A stretch of 64,000 nucleotides of DNA from Hyphomonas polymorpha PS728 (GCF_000685315.1 NZ_ARYM01000006.1:1-64000), one strand, 5' to 3'; counted from the first letter of the stretch, positions 27,936 to 36,769 are shown. Translations and numbers: made by a program. The notes: generated by a model from the sequence alone, not told the origin.

Positions 27936-28025
27936 GCTCACCCTGAGCGAAGTCGAAGGGCGAGCCGGAAATGTGGTGCACGTAAGTGTTTCCCGGCTCG
28001 TGGTTCGACTTCGCTCACCATGAGC
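27936..28025. repeat. Interspersed palindromic repeat, copy 2 (downstream of lpdA)
   Basis: Outer arms 27936-27957 and 28004-28025 match those of copy 1. Between them lies a second inverted pair, CGAGCCGG (27961-27968) with CCGGCTCG (27993-28000), so this copy is a nested, 90-base composite hairpin. It starts 17 bases after the lpdA stop. Confidence 0.85.
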
Positions 28026-28042
28026 CTCAACTAAGTTCAATG

Positions 28043-28077
28043 AAAAGCCGCCGAAGCGTTCTGCTGCGGCGGCTTTT
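28043..28077. terminator. Bidirectional terminator between lpdA and the TonB receptor
   Basis: AAAAGCCGCC (28043-28052) pairs with GGCGGCTTTT (28068-28077), with a smaller inner pairing. A and T runs on the two sides let it work on both strands, serving lpdA on the plus strand and the receptor gene on the minus strand. Confidence 0.85.
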
Positions 28078-28097
28078 GTTTGAGGGCAGGTGAGAGA

Positions 28098-30257
28098 TCA
28101 GAACGTATACCGCAGACCCGCGCGGACGTTGCGGCCGGGCAGGGGCACGGTGTCGCGCAGAACGGAGGTGGCGAGGCGCGCCTCTTCGTCTGTCACATTG
28201 CGCACTTCCACGAACAGCTGTGTGCCCTCGCGGCCAATTCCGTATTCGGAGAGTTTCAGGGCGGTCTTGAGGTTGATCAGCGTATAGTCGCTGGTGCCCA
28301 GTTGGCCTTCGCCGACGCGGCGCTGATTGTCCGCCCATTCCACGCTCGCGCCTACCATCACGCGCTGCCAGTCGGCATCCGCGCCGGCGGTTACGCGCAG
28401 GGGCGGAACGAAGGGCAGGTTGCCGCCGCTGTCGAGTTCGCCGCGAACATAATCAATCCCGGAACGGAACTTCCAGTTGGCGCCCAGCGGGCCCTGGTTG
28501 ATGTAGTATTCGCCATAGATTTCGCCGCCATAAAGGGTTGCGTCATCCTGAACGAAGGCGAAAACCGGCAGGCCGTCTTCCTCGGTCACCAGTTCGCCGT
28601 CTTCCTCGATGGCGCCCGGGGCGAGATAGATGAAGTCGGAGAAGCTTGTGTGGAAGACGTTCATGCCGAAGCTTGCCCGGTCGCCCCGCCAGCGCAGGGT
28701 GCCTTCCAGGTTCAGGCCCTTTTCCTTGCTGAGGGAGGCGTCGCCCACTTCAAACTGCTCCGTGGCAAGGTGGGGGCCGAAGGCGAAGAGTTCGCTCTCG
28801 TTCGGGCCGCGCTCGGTATAGGCGATCTGCGCGCCGGCAAACCATCCGTCACCGAAATGCTGGTGAACGCCGGCAGAGGCGCTGTAGAGGTCGAACTCGA
28901 CCTTGCCCGCGTCGGCATTGTCATGTTCCAGTTGCTCGACGCGCAGGCCGCCTTCGATGCCGAAGCCGTTATCCCAGTCGCGGGTCTCATAGAGGAACAG
29001 GGCCCAGGAGGTCGTATCGGTCGGTGTCAGGAAGGCTTCGCCGCCGGTCGCGTCGAGGGATTTGTCGAGGAACTGAACGCCCACAGCGCCTTCAAATCCG
29101 GCAAGGGCATGGTCAAGTTCGATCCGGCCTTCGATGCCATCGGTCTTGAAGACGGAGCTGGCTTCATCGCCCTCGATCTCGCTATGTTCGTAGTCGGAGT
29201 AAGACAGAGTACCGGTGATGGCTTTGAGGATCGGGCCGTCAAGGTTGATCCCGGCGCGGAAGTCATAGCGGGTCTGTTTCAGGTCCACATAGGGCGAGGC
29301 TTCGTCGTCATGATCGTGATCATGGTCGTGATCGTCCTCATCATGGTCATCGTCGTCATGGTGTTCTTCATGCGCATGGGAATGCCCCGGCAGGCCGTAT
29401 TTCGAAGTCTGCTGGCGCACGGCAAAGCCTGCAAAGGCCCGTTCACCCACCCAGCTGACGCCGCCGCCAAAGGTTTCGGTATCGAGGAAGGAATTGGGAA
29501 GGCGGCCAGAAACTGCGGCCTCTTCCTCGTGATGGTGATCGTGATCTTCGTCCTCGTCGTCGTGATCGTGCTCCTCATGCTCCAATTCCTCGCGGTGGCG
29601 AAGCTGGCGGGACTCGGCGAGGCCGGGGATCTTGTAGTCGCCAAAGTCGCGCTGGGAGGCGGAGAGGGTGAAAACCAGCGGACCGGCCACGAAGGCGGCG
29701 CGGCCGCCTGCTTCGGTGCCCCGGTTGACGCCGTTCCACGCGCCATAGGCTTCCCCGCTCACCGTGCGCTCGGGCAGGGTGTCCACGATCAGGCCATCAA
29801 TCACGTTCACCACGCCGCCAATCGCCTGTCCGCCATAGGCAAGGGCGGCCGGGCCGCGCAGGATCTCGATCTTGTCGGCATCGATGCCGTCTGCGGCCAC
29901 CTGGTGGTCCGGGCTGGCGGCGGAGACGTCGATCACGCCGATGCCATTGGTCAGCACCTGCACGCGTTCAGCGCCTAGGCCGCGCAGCACAGGCCGGCTG
30001 GCGCCCTGGCCGAAGAAGGTGGAGGAGACGCCCGGCTCGCCCGACAGCGTGTCACCCAGCGTGCCGGAGAGGCGGCCGACGATGTCAGCCCGGTCGAGCG
30101 CGGTGGCGTTGCCGATCAGCTCGTCGCTGGAGCGCGCGGGGCCAGGCGCGGTGACGATGATGGGCGCCTCGATGCGCGGCGAGTCGGTTTCCTGGGCGAT
30201 GGCGAGGCCGGCGAGGAGGTGACCGGAGATCGCGGTCAGCAGGAGCGTGCATTTCAT
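28098..30257 (-). CDS. TonB-dependent receptor with two His/Asp-rich loops (ZnuD-like)
   Basis: A 719-residue outer membrane receptor. Signal peptide about 1-21 (ending GLAIAQ). Plug domain with ELIGNATALDRADIVGRLSG, GQGASRPVLRGLGAERVQVL and GGVVNVIDG; the barrel ends NVRAGLRYTF with terminal Phe. Two extracellular-type loops are extremely His/Asp/Glu rich: about 221-246 and 292-319 (runs of DHDHDHD type). ZnuD-family receptors use such loops to catch zinc, so zinc or another divalent metal is the likely ligand. The protein must use TonB-ExbBD encoded elsewhere. An AT-rich element at 30275-30300, unlike the surrounding GC-rich DNA, lies in the promoter region and could be a metal regulator site. 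Confidence 0.88.
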   Translation of the reverse strand: MKCTLLLTAISGHLLAGLAIAQETDSPRIEAPIIVTAPGPARSSDELIGNATALDRADIVGRLSGTLGDTLSGEPGVSSTFFGQGASRPVLRGLGAERVQVLTNGIGVIDVSAASPDHQVAADGIDADKIEILRGPAALAYGGQAIGGVVNVIDGLIVDTLPERTVSGEAYGAWNGVNRGTEAGGRAAFVAGPLVFTLSASQRDFGDYKIPGLAESRQLRHREELEHEEHDHDDEDEDHDHHHEEEAAVSGRLPNSFLDTETFGGGVSWVGERAFAGFAVRQQTSKYGLPGHSHAHEEHHDDDDHDEDDHDHDHDHDDEASPYVDLKQTRYDFRAGINLDGPILKAITGTLSYSDYEHSEIEGDEASSVFKTDGIEGRIELDHALAGFEGAVGVQFLDKSLDATGGEAFLTPTDTTSWALFLYETRDWDNGFGIEGGLRVEQLEHDNADAGKVEFDLYSASAGVHQHFGDGWFAGAQIAYTERGPNESELFAFGPHLATEQFEVGDASLSKEKGLNLEGTLRWRGDRASFGMNVFHTSFSDFIYLAPGAIEEDGELVTEEDGLPVFAFVQDDATLYGGEIYGEYYINQGPLGANWKFRSGIDYVRGELDSGGNLPFVPPLRVTAGADADWQRVMVGASVEWADNQRRVGEGQLGTSDYTLINLKTALKLSEYGIGREGTQLFVEVRNVTDEEARLATSVLRDTVPLPGRNVRAGLRYTF

Positions 30258-30331
30258 CTGGGAGGCTCACGGTTGAGTAATGTAATAATGTTGCAATATC
30301 GGGGCGCAAAGTTCCACGCAAGGGGCGTCAC

Positions 30332-30378
30332 TGTCCCACCCTGTCCAATTCCTGTCCGGATTTGTCCGGCAATTGTCC
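30332..30378. repeat. Five helically phased TGTCC repeats upstream of the TonB receptor
   Basis: TGTCC starts at 30332, 30342, 30353, 30363 and 30374, spacings of 10, 11, 10 and 11 bases. That is one copy per helical turn, all on one face of the DNA. The array is 75-121 bases upstream of the receptor start (receptor on the minus strand, where the units read GGACA) and 14 bases from the SDR terminator. Confidence 0.75.
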
Positions 30379-30391
30379 GCGTTTGACAGGA

Positions 30392-30416
30392 AAAAGCCCG
30401 CCAGTGGCGGGCTTTT
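30392..30416. terminator. Terminator downstream of the SDR gene
   Basis: AAAAGCCCGCC (30392-30402) pairs with GGCGGGCTTTT (30406-30416) over an AGT loop. Read on the minus strand it ends in a T run, 32 bases past the SDR stop. It is symmetric and could also work on the plus strand. Confidence 0.9.
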
Positions 30417-30447
30417 GTCGCCTTCTGTCGCTGTTATTCAGCCAGGT

Positions 30448-31191
30448 TCAGGCCGCGCTGCCATCCACGCGCAGCAACGATCCGGTGGTGAAGCTGGATG
30501 CCGGACTGGCCAGATAGAGAGCGGCGGTCACGATCTCCTCGGGGTAGCCAGGACGGCCCAGCGCATTGTCCGCAGACTGGCGCATTTCCTCCGGCCAGGC
30601 CTTTGCAATGTCGGTCAGGAATGGGCCGGGACAGATCGTGTTCACCCGTACTTTCGGGGCATATTCATGCGCCAGCGACAGGCTCATCGCATTGATCGCC
30701 GCCTTGGCAGAGCCATACGGCACCACATGCGGCAGGGGCACGAGGCTGCCCGAAGACGAGATATTGATGATTGAGCCGCCCTCGCCATCGGCCATCCGCT
30801 TGGCTACCTGGCTGGCCAGGCGGAAGGGGCCTTTGAAGTTCAGGTTCAGCACGGAATCGAACAGGTTTTCCGTCACCTCATGGCTCGCCATACGGGGGCC
30901 GGAGCCGGCATTGTTCACAAGCACGTCAACGCGCCCGAAATGGGCATAGGATGCTTCGATGAGGGCATCGATATCATCCCAGCGGCCGCAATGAGCGGCA
31001 AAGGCAAAGGCCTTCCGGCCCATCTTGCGCACTTCCTCGGCCGCGGCTTCGCAGGCATCCAGCTTGCGGCTGGCAATGATCACGTCGGCGCCGTTCTCTG
31101 CGAAAGCCTTGACCATCTGATAGCCAAGGCCGCGGCTGCCGCCGGTTACGAGTGCCACTTTGCCGGTCAGGTCGAACAGGTTGCGCGCCAT
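30448..31191 (-). CDS. SDR family NAD(P)-dependent oxidoreductase
   Basis: A 247-residue classical short-chain dehydrogenase. The Rossmann motif is VALVTGGSRGLGYQMV (TGxxxGxG), followed by NNAGSG, the catalytic Ser in IINISSSGSLV, and the YxxxK pair in VPYGSAKAAINAM, and the cofactor/substrate loop NTICPGPFLTDI. An upstream GGAGGAA supports the start at 31191. All catalytic residues are present, so it is probably active, but the substrate is not evident. It has its own terminator and is separated by about 110 bases from the dipeptidase gene upstream. Confidence 0.9.
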   Translation of the reverse strand: MARNLFDLTGKVALVTGGSRGLGYQMVKAFAENGADVIIASRKLDACEAAAEEVRKMGRKAFAFAAHCGRWDDIDALIEASYAHFGRVDVLVNNAGSGPRMASHEVTENLFDSVLNLNFKGPFRLASQVAKRMADGEGGSIINISSSGSLVPLPHVVPYGSAKAAINAMSLSLAHEYAPKVRVNTICPGPFLTDIAKAWPEEMRQSADNALGRPGYPEEIVTAALYLASPASSFTTGSLLRVDGSAA

Positions 31192-31300
31192 CGGGGTTCC
31201 TCCAGTTTCTGATGCTGGCGGCGAGCTTGTTTCACGCCACCGGCATCATCAACAGAGAAACCCGCTGCCTGCCGCGAGGTGAGGGCATCTTCCCTCGCGT

Positions 31301-32584
31301 TCAGTTCAGGACTTGCGGCGATGCCAGGTCAGAGGTGCGGGCCGCTTCCACTTCCGACATCAGGCGCAGAACGTTTCCGCCCCAGATTTTCACAATGTCT
31401 TCCTCGGAATAGCCAGCTTCCACGAGGCGGGCTGTCACCTTCGGCAGGTCCACGATATCTTTCATTCCGTCGACACCGCCGCCGCCATCCCAGTCTGCGC
31501 CCACGCCGACATGATCGGGGCCAACCAGCTCCAGCGTATAGAGCAGGTGCTCCATGAACTTCTCGAAGGTGGAGCGCGGCGGCGGAAACGCCTTGTTCAA
31601 CTCCTGGAAGGCGGCCCGGTAAGCGTCGCGGGTCGCGTCGTCCATCGTAGAGGTGTCACGGCCATATTGCGCTTCAAGCTCGGCGAGCGCGGCGAGGCGT
31701 TCGGGGCTTGCAAGCAGAGCCTCCAGATAAGAGCCGTAGGCATTGATCTGGATGACCCCGCCATCTTCCGCGATGGCGATCAGAAGGTCGTCCGGCACGT
31801 TGCGCGGATGATCATAGACGGCCTTGGGGCCCGAGTGGGACAGGATGATTGGCGTGGTCGACAGCTCCAGCATGTCGCGCACCGTGTCATCCGAAGCGTG
31901 CGAGCCATCCAGGATCAGGCCCAGCTCGTTGGCGCGCCGCACCAGCGCTTCGCCAAGCGGGCTGAGGCCGCCATAAGCGGGGCTCACATCCGTCGCGCTG
32001 TCGGCAAACTGGCTGTTGCGGAAATGCACGGGCGCGATCATGCGCAGACCGCCGATGTAGAAGGTGTCGAGCATCGAGATGTCCGTGCCCAGCGGATAAG
32101 CGTTTTCCATGCTCTGGAAGACGATCTTCTTGCCCGCAGCCGCAATCCGTTCCGCATCGGCGGTGGAGAAGGCAAGCTCAACATCCTCATGGTATTTCGC
32201 CGCGAGTTCGCGGATCGACATCTGGCGCAGAATGGCCATGTTGCGCGCGGCCAGATAGGAGGCCTCGTCCAGCGGGCCCTGCGGCGTGAAGATGACCCAG
32301 AAGCCGCCATCCAGGCCGCCTTCGTTCATCCGCGGCAGGTCGACATGCGTGCCATCCACATCAAAGTCGCCGCGCTGGGAGAAGTTGTAATCGGGGGTGT
32401 GGAAATAGGCGGGGGTGTCGAGGTGGGTATCCAGCACCAGCGCGCGGAAATGGATCTCGTCACTTGCAGAGCGCGCGGGAGCTTCAGCCGCCTTTGCGGG
32501 CGGGGCGCCCTCCGTCTGCGGCGCATCAGGGGCGCAGGCCGTCAGAAGGGCGCCCAGCGCCACGCTCAGGAGTAGTTTCTTCAT
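31301..32584 (-). CDS. M19 membrane dipeptidase, lipoprotein
   Basis: A 427-residue renal-dipeptidase-family (M19) metalloenzyme. A lipoprotein signal with lipobox LLTAC (Cys17) is followed by a Pro/Ala-rich spacer. The first metal pair is in VLDTHLDTP (H54, D56), with further features in SMENAYPLG, a later His in ILDGSHASDDTVRDML and in ILSHSGPKAVYDHPRNVPD, then DHVGVGADWDGGGG. It should cleave dipeptides in the periplasm. With the M2 and M28 peptidases in this window it supports a peptide-scavenging lifestyle. Confidence 0.92.
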   Translation of the reverse strand: MKKLLLSVALGALLTACAPDAPQTEGAPPAKAAEAPARSASDEIHFRALVLDTHLDTPAYFHTPDYNFSQRGDFDVDGTHVDLPRMNEGGLDGGFWVIFTPQGPLDEASYLAARNMAILRQMSIRELAAKYHEDVELAFSTADAERIAAAGKKIVFQSMENAYPLGTDISMLDTFYIGGLRMIAPVHFRNSQFADSATDVSPAYGGLSPLGEALVRRANELGLILDGSHASDDTVRDMLELSTTPIILSHSGPKAVYDHPRNVPDDLLIAIAEDGGVIQINAYGSYLEALLASPERLAALAELEAQYGRDTSTMDDATRDAYRAAFQELNKAFPPPRSTFEKFMEHLLYTLELVGPDHVGVGADWDGGGGVDGMKDIVDLPKVTARLVEAGYSEEDIVKIWGGNVLRLMSEVEAARTSDLASPQVLN

Positions 32585-32663
32585 GCGATCAAGCCCCGCA
32601 ATGTGAGTCCAAGGATTGCGGGATGTTCACCCGCCAGCGCCGTGGGTCAACCGCAGAACCTGC

Positions 32664-32693
32664 AAAGAAAGGGCAGGCCCGGAGGCCCGCCCT
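32664..32693 (-). terminator. Terminator after purB
   Basis: An AGGGC/GCCCT and GGCC/GGCC stem (32670-32693, one mismatch) with a CGGA loop; on the minus strand it is followed by TTTCTTT. It sits 28 bases past the purB stop. Confidence 0.75.
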
Positions 32694-32720
32694 GATTTGA
32701 GCCGATCTGTTGTGCCTGCG

Positions 32721-34019
32721 TCAGGCTTTGCCGAAAACCCGGGCGAAAATCGTGTCGACATGCTTGAAATGATATTCAAGGTCGAACAGGGCATCGATCT
32801 CCGCGCCGGAGAGGCGGGCTGTAACGTCGGCGTCGCCCTTCAGCAGCTCATTGAGCGGGCCTTCCTTTTTCCAGGTGCGCATGGCGTTGCGCTGCACCAG
32901 ACGGTAGGCGTCCTCCCGGCTGACGCCTTTCTCCACAAGCGCCAGCAGGATGCGCTGGGAGTTGTGCAGGCCGCCCATCGAATTGATCGTGGCCAGCATG
33001 TTTTCCGGATAGACGACCAGGTTTTCCACAACACCGGCAAGGCGGTGGAGCGCGAAATCGAGGTGGATGGTCGCGTCCGGACCGATGCCTCGCTCGACGG
33101 AGGAGTGGGAGATGTCCCGCTCATGCCAGAGGGCGACGTTTTCGAGCGCCGGCGTCACCGCCGAGCGCACGAGCCGGGCAAGGCCGGTGAGGTTTTCCGT
33201 CAGCACCGGATTGCGCTTGTGCGGCATGGCGGAGGAGCCCTTCTGGCCGGCGGAGAAATACTCTTCCGCTTCCAGCACTTCCGTGCGCTGCAGGTGGCGC
33301 ACTTCGGTGGCAAGGCGCTCGACTGATGAGGCGATGACGCCGAGGACGGCGAAATACATTGCGTGGCGGTCGCGCGGAATGACCTGTGTGGAGACTGGCT
33401 CAATCGTCAGGCCAAGCTTGGCCGCGACATGCTCCTCAACCTTCGGGTCGATATTCGCAAAGGTGCCAACGGCGCCGGAGATGGCGCAGGTGGCCACTTC
33501 TTCCTTCGCGATCACCAGGCGCTGGCGCGCCCGCTGGAACTCGGCATGGAAGGTGGCGAGCTTGATGCCGAAGGTGGTCGGCTCGGCATGGATGCCATGG
33601 CTGCGGCCGATGGTGGGGGTGAACTTGTGCTCGCGGGCACGCTTTTCGAGGGCGGTCAGCACCCGGTCGATGCCCGTAAGCAGCAGGTCTGCGGCGCGCA
33701 CAAGCTGAACGTTGAGGCAGGTGTCGAGCACGTCGGACGAAGTCATGCCCATGTGCAGGAAGCGCGCCTCATCGCCAACATGTTCGGCAACGTTGGTGAG
33801 GAAGGCGATCACGTCATGCTTCACTTCACGCTCGATCTCGTCGATGCGCTCGGGCTCGAACTTGGCGCGGGCGCGGACAGCGGCGGTCGTGCCCTTCGGG
33901 ATCTGGCCCATCTCTTCCATGGCTTCTGCGGCCAGCGTTTCAATGTCGAGCCAGATCTGGAAGCGGGATTCGGGCGTCCAGATGGCGGCCATTTCCGGGC
34001 GGGTATAACGGGGGATCAT
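32721..34019 (-). CDS. purB: Adenylosuccinate lyase
   Basis: A 432-residue lyase acting twice in purine synthesis (SAICAR to AICAR, and adenylosuccinate to AMP). It begins MIPRYTRPEMAAIWTPESRF, typical of the bacterial short PurB. HDVIAFLTN and MTSSDVLDT form the substrate site, TIGRSHGIHAEP holds the general acid His, and the superfamily signature is GSSAMPHKRNP, with the catalytic serine on the flexible loop. It is divergent from recJ; the gap is 150 bases. Confidence 0.98.
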   Translation of the reverse strand: MIPRYTRPEMAAIWTPESRFQIWLDIETLAAEAMEEMGQIPKGTTAAVRARAKFEPERIDEIEREVKHDVIAFLTNVAEHVGDEARFLHMGMTSSDVLDTCLNVQLVRAADLLLTGIDRVLTALEKRAREHKFTPTIGRSHGIHAEPTTFGIKLATFHAEFQRARQRLVIAKEEVATCAISGAVGTFANIDPKVEEHVAAKLGLTIEPVSTQVIPRDRHAMYFAVLGVIASSVERLATEVRHLQRTEVLEAEEYFSAGQKGSSAMPHKRNPVLTENLTGLARLVRSAVTPALENVALWHERDISHSSVERGIGPDATIHLDFALHRLAGVVENLVVYPENMLATINSMGGLHNSQRILLALVEKGVSREDAYRLVQRNAMRTWKKEGPLNELLKGDADVTARLSGAEIDALFDLEYHFKHVDTIFARVFGKA

Positions 34020-34169
34020 GGTGCGCTCTCGTTCGTGGTATTTCGGGGTGGTGCTCTGACGTGCCGTCTAGGCCGGTTGGCCGGGTTTCGCCAGCCCTGT
34101 GCAGCGATGGATTTCACCCCAGGGCCGGCTTGGTTTACTCTGAGCGCTGATTCTTCCGAAGGCTGCCCC

Positions 34170-35963
34170 ATGTCCCAACCCGCCATAGTCCACGGATCGC
34201 CGTTTCTGGGCGTGGAACGCTCCGCCGGCGGGCGCCGCTGGCGGCTGGCTGAGGTGGACGAAGCGCTGGTGCGGCGGCTGATGCCGGTGGCGGCGGGCTC
34301 TGATCTGGTTGCGCGCCTGCTGGCCGGGCGCGGCGTAACGCCGGAAAGCGCGCCAAACTATCTGGCGCCGACCCTGCGGGAGCTGTTCCCCGATCCCAGC
34401 AGCTTTGCTGATATGGACAAGGCAGCAGGCCTCATTCTGGATGCCATCCTGGAAGGAAAGCGTGTCTGCGTCTTTGCCGACTATGATGTGGATGGCGGCA
34501 CGTCTTCGGCCATCCTGGCGAAATATTTCCGCGCCTGGGGCAGGGAACTCGGCCTCTATGTGCCCGACCGCCTGGAAGAGGGCTATGGCCCATCGCCGGA
34601 AGCATTCCGTTTCCTGAAGGCGCAGGGCTACGATCTTGTGATCACGGTCGATTGCGGCGCGGCGGCGGTGCGTGCGTTGGACGAGGCCCGCGCGATTGAT
34701 CTTCCGGTCGTGGTGATCGACCATCACCTGATGTCGGGCCATGTGCCGGAGGCGGCGGCCCTGGTGAACCCGAACCGGCCTGACTGCCCTTCAGGCAATG
34801 GGCATCTGGCGGCGGCAGGCGTGGTGTTCGTCTTTGCCGCGGCGATGAACCGGCTGGCGCGTCAGCGCAATCTCGCCCCGAAAGGCGGGCTGCCGGATAT
34901 TCTGCATTATCTCGACCTCTGCGCGCTGGGCACGCTCTGCGACATGTCTCCGCTGACCGGCGTGAACCGCGCCTTTGTGCGTCAGGGCCTCAGCATCATG
35001 GCGCGCGGCGAGAATATCGGCTTGCGGGCGCTCGCCGATGTCAGCGGGATTGGCCAGATCGAGAGCGTCTATCACGCGACCTTCCTGCTGGGGCCGCGCC
35101 TCAATGCGGGGGGGCGTGTGGGCGATCCCTGGCTGGCGGCCAAGCTACTCGCCACGGATGATCGCGCGGAGGCCATCGCGCTGGCCGAGCGGCTGCATGC
35201 GCTGAACGATGAGCGGCGCGCTGTGGAGGCGGCCATACAGGAAGAGGCGACGGCGCAGGCAGAACGCGCGCTGGCGGCCAATCCGGATCGCGGCATCATC
35301 ATTGCCGCGGGCGAAGGCTGGCACCCCGGCGTCATCGGCATCGTGGCGGGCCGCCTGAAGGACAGGTTCCACCTGCCCACCATCATTATCGGCTGGGGCG
35401 AGGGACTCGGACCGGTGGCGAAAGGGTCTGGCCGGTCGGTTACCGGCGTGAACCTGGGCGACGCGATTTCAGCGGCGGCACGGGAAGGTGTGATCCTGTC
35501 CGGCGGCGGCCACGCGATGGCCGGCGGCCTCAGCCTGGAGCCGCACCAGATCCCCGCCTTCGACGACTGGATGGTCGCCCATATGGCGGAGTTCAAGGCT
35601 GAGCGGGACGCCGCGCTGGACCTGCACATTGACGCCGTTCTTTCGCCCGGCAGCGCAACGACCGCGCTTTATGATCAGGTTGCAGCGCTCGGGCCCTTTG
35701 GCACCGGCGCGCCGGAGCCCGTTTTTGCCATGACAGATGTGATGCCAACGGGGGTGCGCCGGATCGGCGCCAACCATCTGCGCTTTACGGCGGAGAACAA
35801 TACCGGCCGGATCGAATGCATTGCCTGGCGTGTTGCGGACGAGCCTATAGGGGACCTGCTACGCACTGGGCAGCGTCTTGGCCTCGCTGGCCGCCTCAAA
35901 TCTGACCAGTGGAATGGCCGCCGCCGCGTGCAGCTCGAAATTCTTGATGCATCAATGCTGTGA
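34170..35963 (+). CDS. recJ: Single-stranded-DNA-specific exonuclease RecJ
   Basis: A 597-residue DHH-family 5'-3' exonuclease. DHH motifs are visible in order: VFADYDVDGGTSSAIL, VITVDCGAAAV, VVVIDHHLMSG and, after LCDMSPLTGVNR, the DHHA1 domain with GVIGIVAGRLKDRF and LSGGGHAMAGGLSL. An OB-fold follows (HLRFTAENNTGRIECIAW). The true start is the ATG at 34170 (MSQPAIVHGSPFLG). The same frame stays open far upstream through the purB antisense strand, but that part is a shadow. Confidence 0.97.
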   Translation: MSQPAIVHGSPFLGVERSAGGRRWRLAEVDEALVRRLMPVAAGSDLVARLLAGRGVTPESAPNYLAPTLRELFPDPSSFADMDKAAGLILDAILEGKRVCVFADYDVDGGTSSAILAKYFRAWGRELGLYVPDRLEEGYGPSPEAFRFLKAQGYDLVITVDCGAAAVRALDEARAIDLPVVVIDHHLMSGHVPEAAALVNPNRPDCPSGNGHLAAAGVVFVFAAAMNRLARQRNLAPKGGLPDILHYLDLCALGTLCDMSPLTGVNRAFVRQGLSIMARGENIGLRALADVSGIGQIESVYHATFLLGPRLNAGGRVGDPWLAAKLLATDDRAEAIALAERLHALNDERRAVEAAIQEEATAQAERALAANPDRGIIIAAGEGWHPGVIGIVAGRLKDRFHLPTIIIGWGEGLGPVAKGSGRSVTGVNLGDAISAAAREGVILSGGGHAMAGGLSLEPHQIPAFDDWMVAHMAEFKAERDAALDLHIDAVLSPGSATTALYDQVAALGPFGTGAPEPVFAMTDVMPTGVRRIGANHLRFTAENNTGRIECIAWRVADEPIGDLLRTGQRLGLAGRLKSDQWNGRRRVQLEILDASML

Positions 35964-35993
35964 ATCTTCTGCAGAACTTCGTTTGAAACGGGT

Positions 35994-36021
35994 TGCAGGG
36001 TAAGAAATCACCCGCTATATG
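35994..36021 (+). promoter_or_regulatory. Predicted sigma-70-type promoter of the tRNA-Glu gene
   Basis: TTGCAG (35994-35999) and TATATG (36016-36021) are separated by 16 bases and lie about 20 bases before the tRNA 5' end. Assignment is by consensus only. Confidence 0.5.
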
Positions 36022-36041
36022 CCCGGTTCTCAAGCCGGTGC

Positions 36042-36116
36042 GGTCCCTTCGTCTATCGGTTAGGACGTCAGGTTTTCAACCTGAAAAGAGGGGTTCGATT
36101 CCCCTAGGGACTGCCA
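36042..36116 (+). tRNA. tRNA-Glu (anticodon TTC)
   Basis: A complete cloverleaf of 75 bases including an encoded CCA. Acceptor GGTCCCT pairs with AGGGACT (terminal G-T). The D arm is GTC/GGAC-like around TATCGGTTA. The anticodon stem TCAGG/CCTGA carries the loop TTTTCAA with anticodon TTC. The T arm AGGGG/CCCCT encloses TTCGATT. It stands alone; no integrase or att-like duplication is seen. Confidence 0.96.
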
Positions 36117-36241
36117 CCAGACTTTCTCCTTACTGCTCGCTTTCTGGACGGTCATGTGACTTCCAACCCGCATTACGGGTTAAGATCGCGTGACAAGCGC
36201 GCCCTCTCGCTTTAGGTTTCCCTGCTGGGGAATTTGGGTTG

Positions 36242-36769
36242 ATGACTAAGACTGCAGCCAAGACCGAATCAGAGGCAACTGCCAGCGAGCCTGCCGCCCG
36301 CGTGATCGGCCATATCAAATGGTTCGACAGCGCGAAGGGCTATGGCTTCATCGTGGCTGAATCCAGCTCTGATCCCGATATGACGGGCGATGTGATGGTG
36401 CACATCTCCTGCCTGCGGGACTATGGCGAAAACTATGCCGATGAAGGCGCCAAGATTGTGTGTGATGCGGTCCGCAAAGAGCGTGGCTGGCAGACGGTGC
36501 ATATCATCGAGATGGAACGCCCCCGCGCCGTGCTGGCTCAGGAGAATGGCCTGCGGCCGGACTTCGAAACGGTAACCCTGAAATGGTTCAACCGCGCGCG
36601 CGGGTATGGCTTCGTGCTGCGGGATGGTGACGATACAGATGTGTTCGTTCATGCCGTGGCGCTCCGGAAGGCCGGCTATGAAGAGATCGAGCCGGGCACG
36701 CGCATTGAGGTGGTGATCGAGGCTGGCGCTAAGGGCGAGCATGTCTCCTTCGTGAAACAGCGCCGGTAG
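36242..36769 (+). CDS. Double cold-shock domain protein
   Basis: A 175-residue protein with two cold-shock domains. The first (about 20-95) reads [16 protein letters not shown] with RNP2-like VMVHIS; the second (about 110-172) reads [16 protein letters not shown] with VFVHAVAL. Double-CSD proteins are characteristic of alphaproteobacteria and bind single-stranded RNA or DNA as chaperones. A short Ala/Glu-rich N-terminal tail precedes domain one. ATG at 36242 is chosen; a TTG 3 bases before it is also in frame. The upstream GGGG lies at a suitable distance. Confidence 0.92.
   Translation: MTKTAAKTESEATASEPAARVIGHIKWFDSAKGYGFIVAESSSDPDMTGDVMVHISCLRDYGENYADEGAKIVCDAVRKERGWQTVHIIEMERPRAVLAQENGLRPDFETVTLKWFNRARGYGFVLRDGDDTDVFVHAVALRKAGYEEIEPGTRIEVVIEAGAKGEHVSFVKQRR

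Noticed and set aside
29280..29590. A possible simple-sequence or CRISPR-like repeat from the CATGATCGTGATC runs
   Set aside because: These are degenerate codons for the His/Asp-rich loops of the TonB receptor; there are no regular spacers.
28080..29978. A 632-residue plus-strand frame with a run of Val/Ile/Met residues suggesting membrane helices
   Set aside because: It is the antisense reading of the His/Asp-rich loops of the TonB receptor; CAT and GAC codons read backwards give Met and Val.
31273..31299. A CGCGAGG/CCTCGCG hairpin just past the M19 dipeptidase gene
   Set aside because: Only a 7-bp stem with a 13-base loop and no T run on either strand, so it is too weak to call a terminator.
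33363..34169. Apparent 269-residue N-terminal extension of RecJ
   Set aside because: The extra residues lie antisense to purB and do not resemble RecJ; the ATG at 34170 gives the family start.
36042..36241. Possible integration site at tRNA-Glu
   Set aside because: There is no integrase, no duplicated tRNA 3' end, and the genes that follow (double cold-shock protein, DUF192) are normal chromosomal genes.
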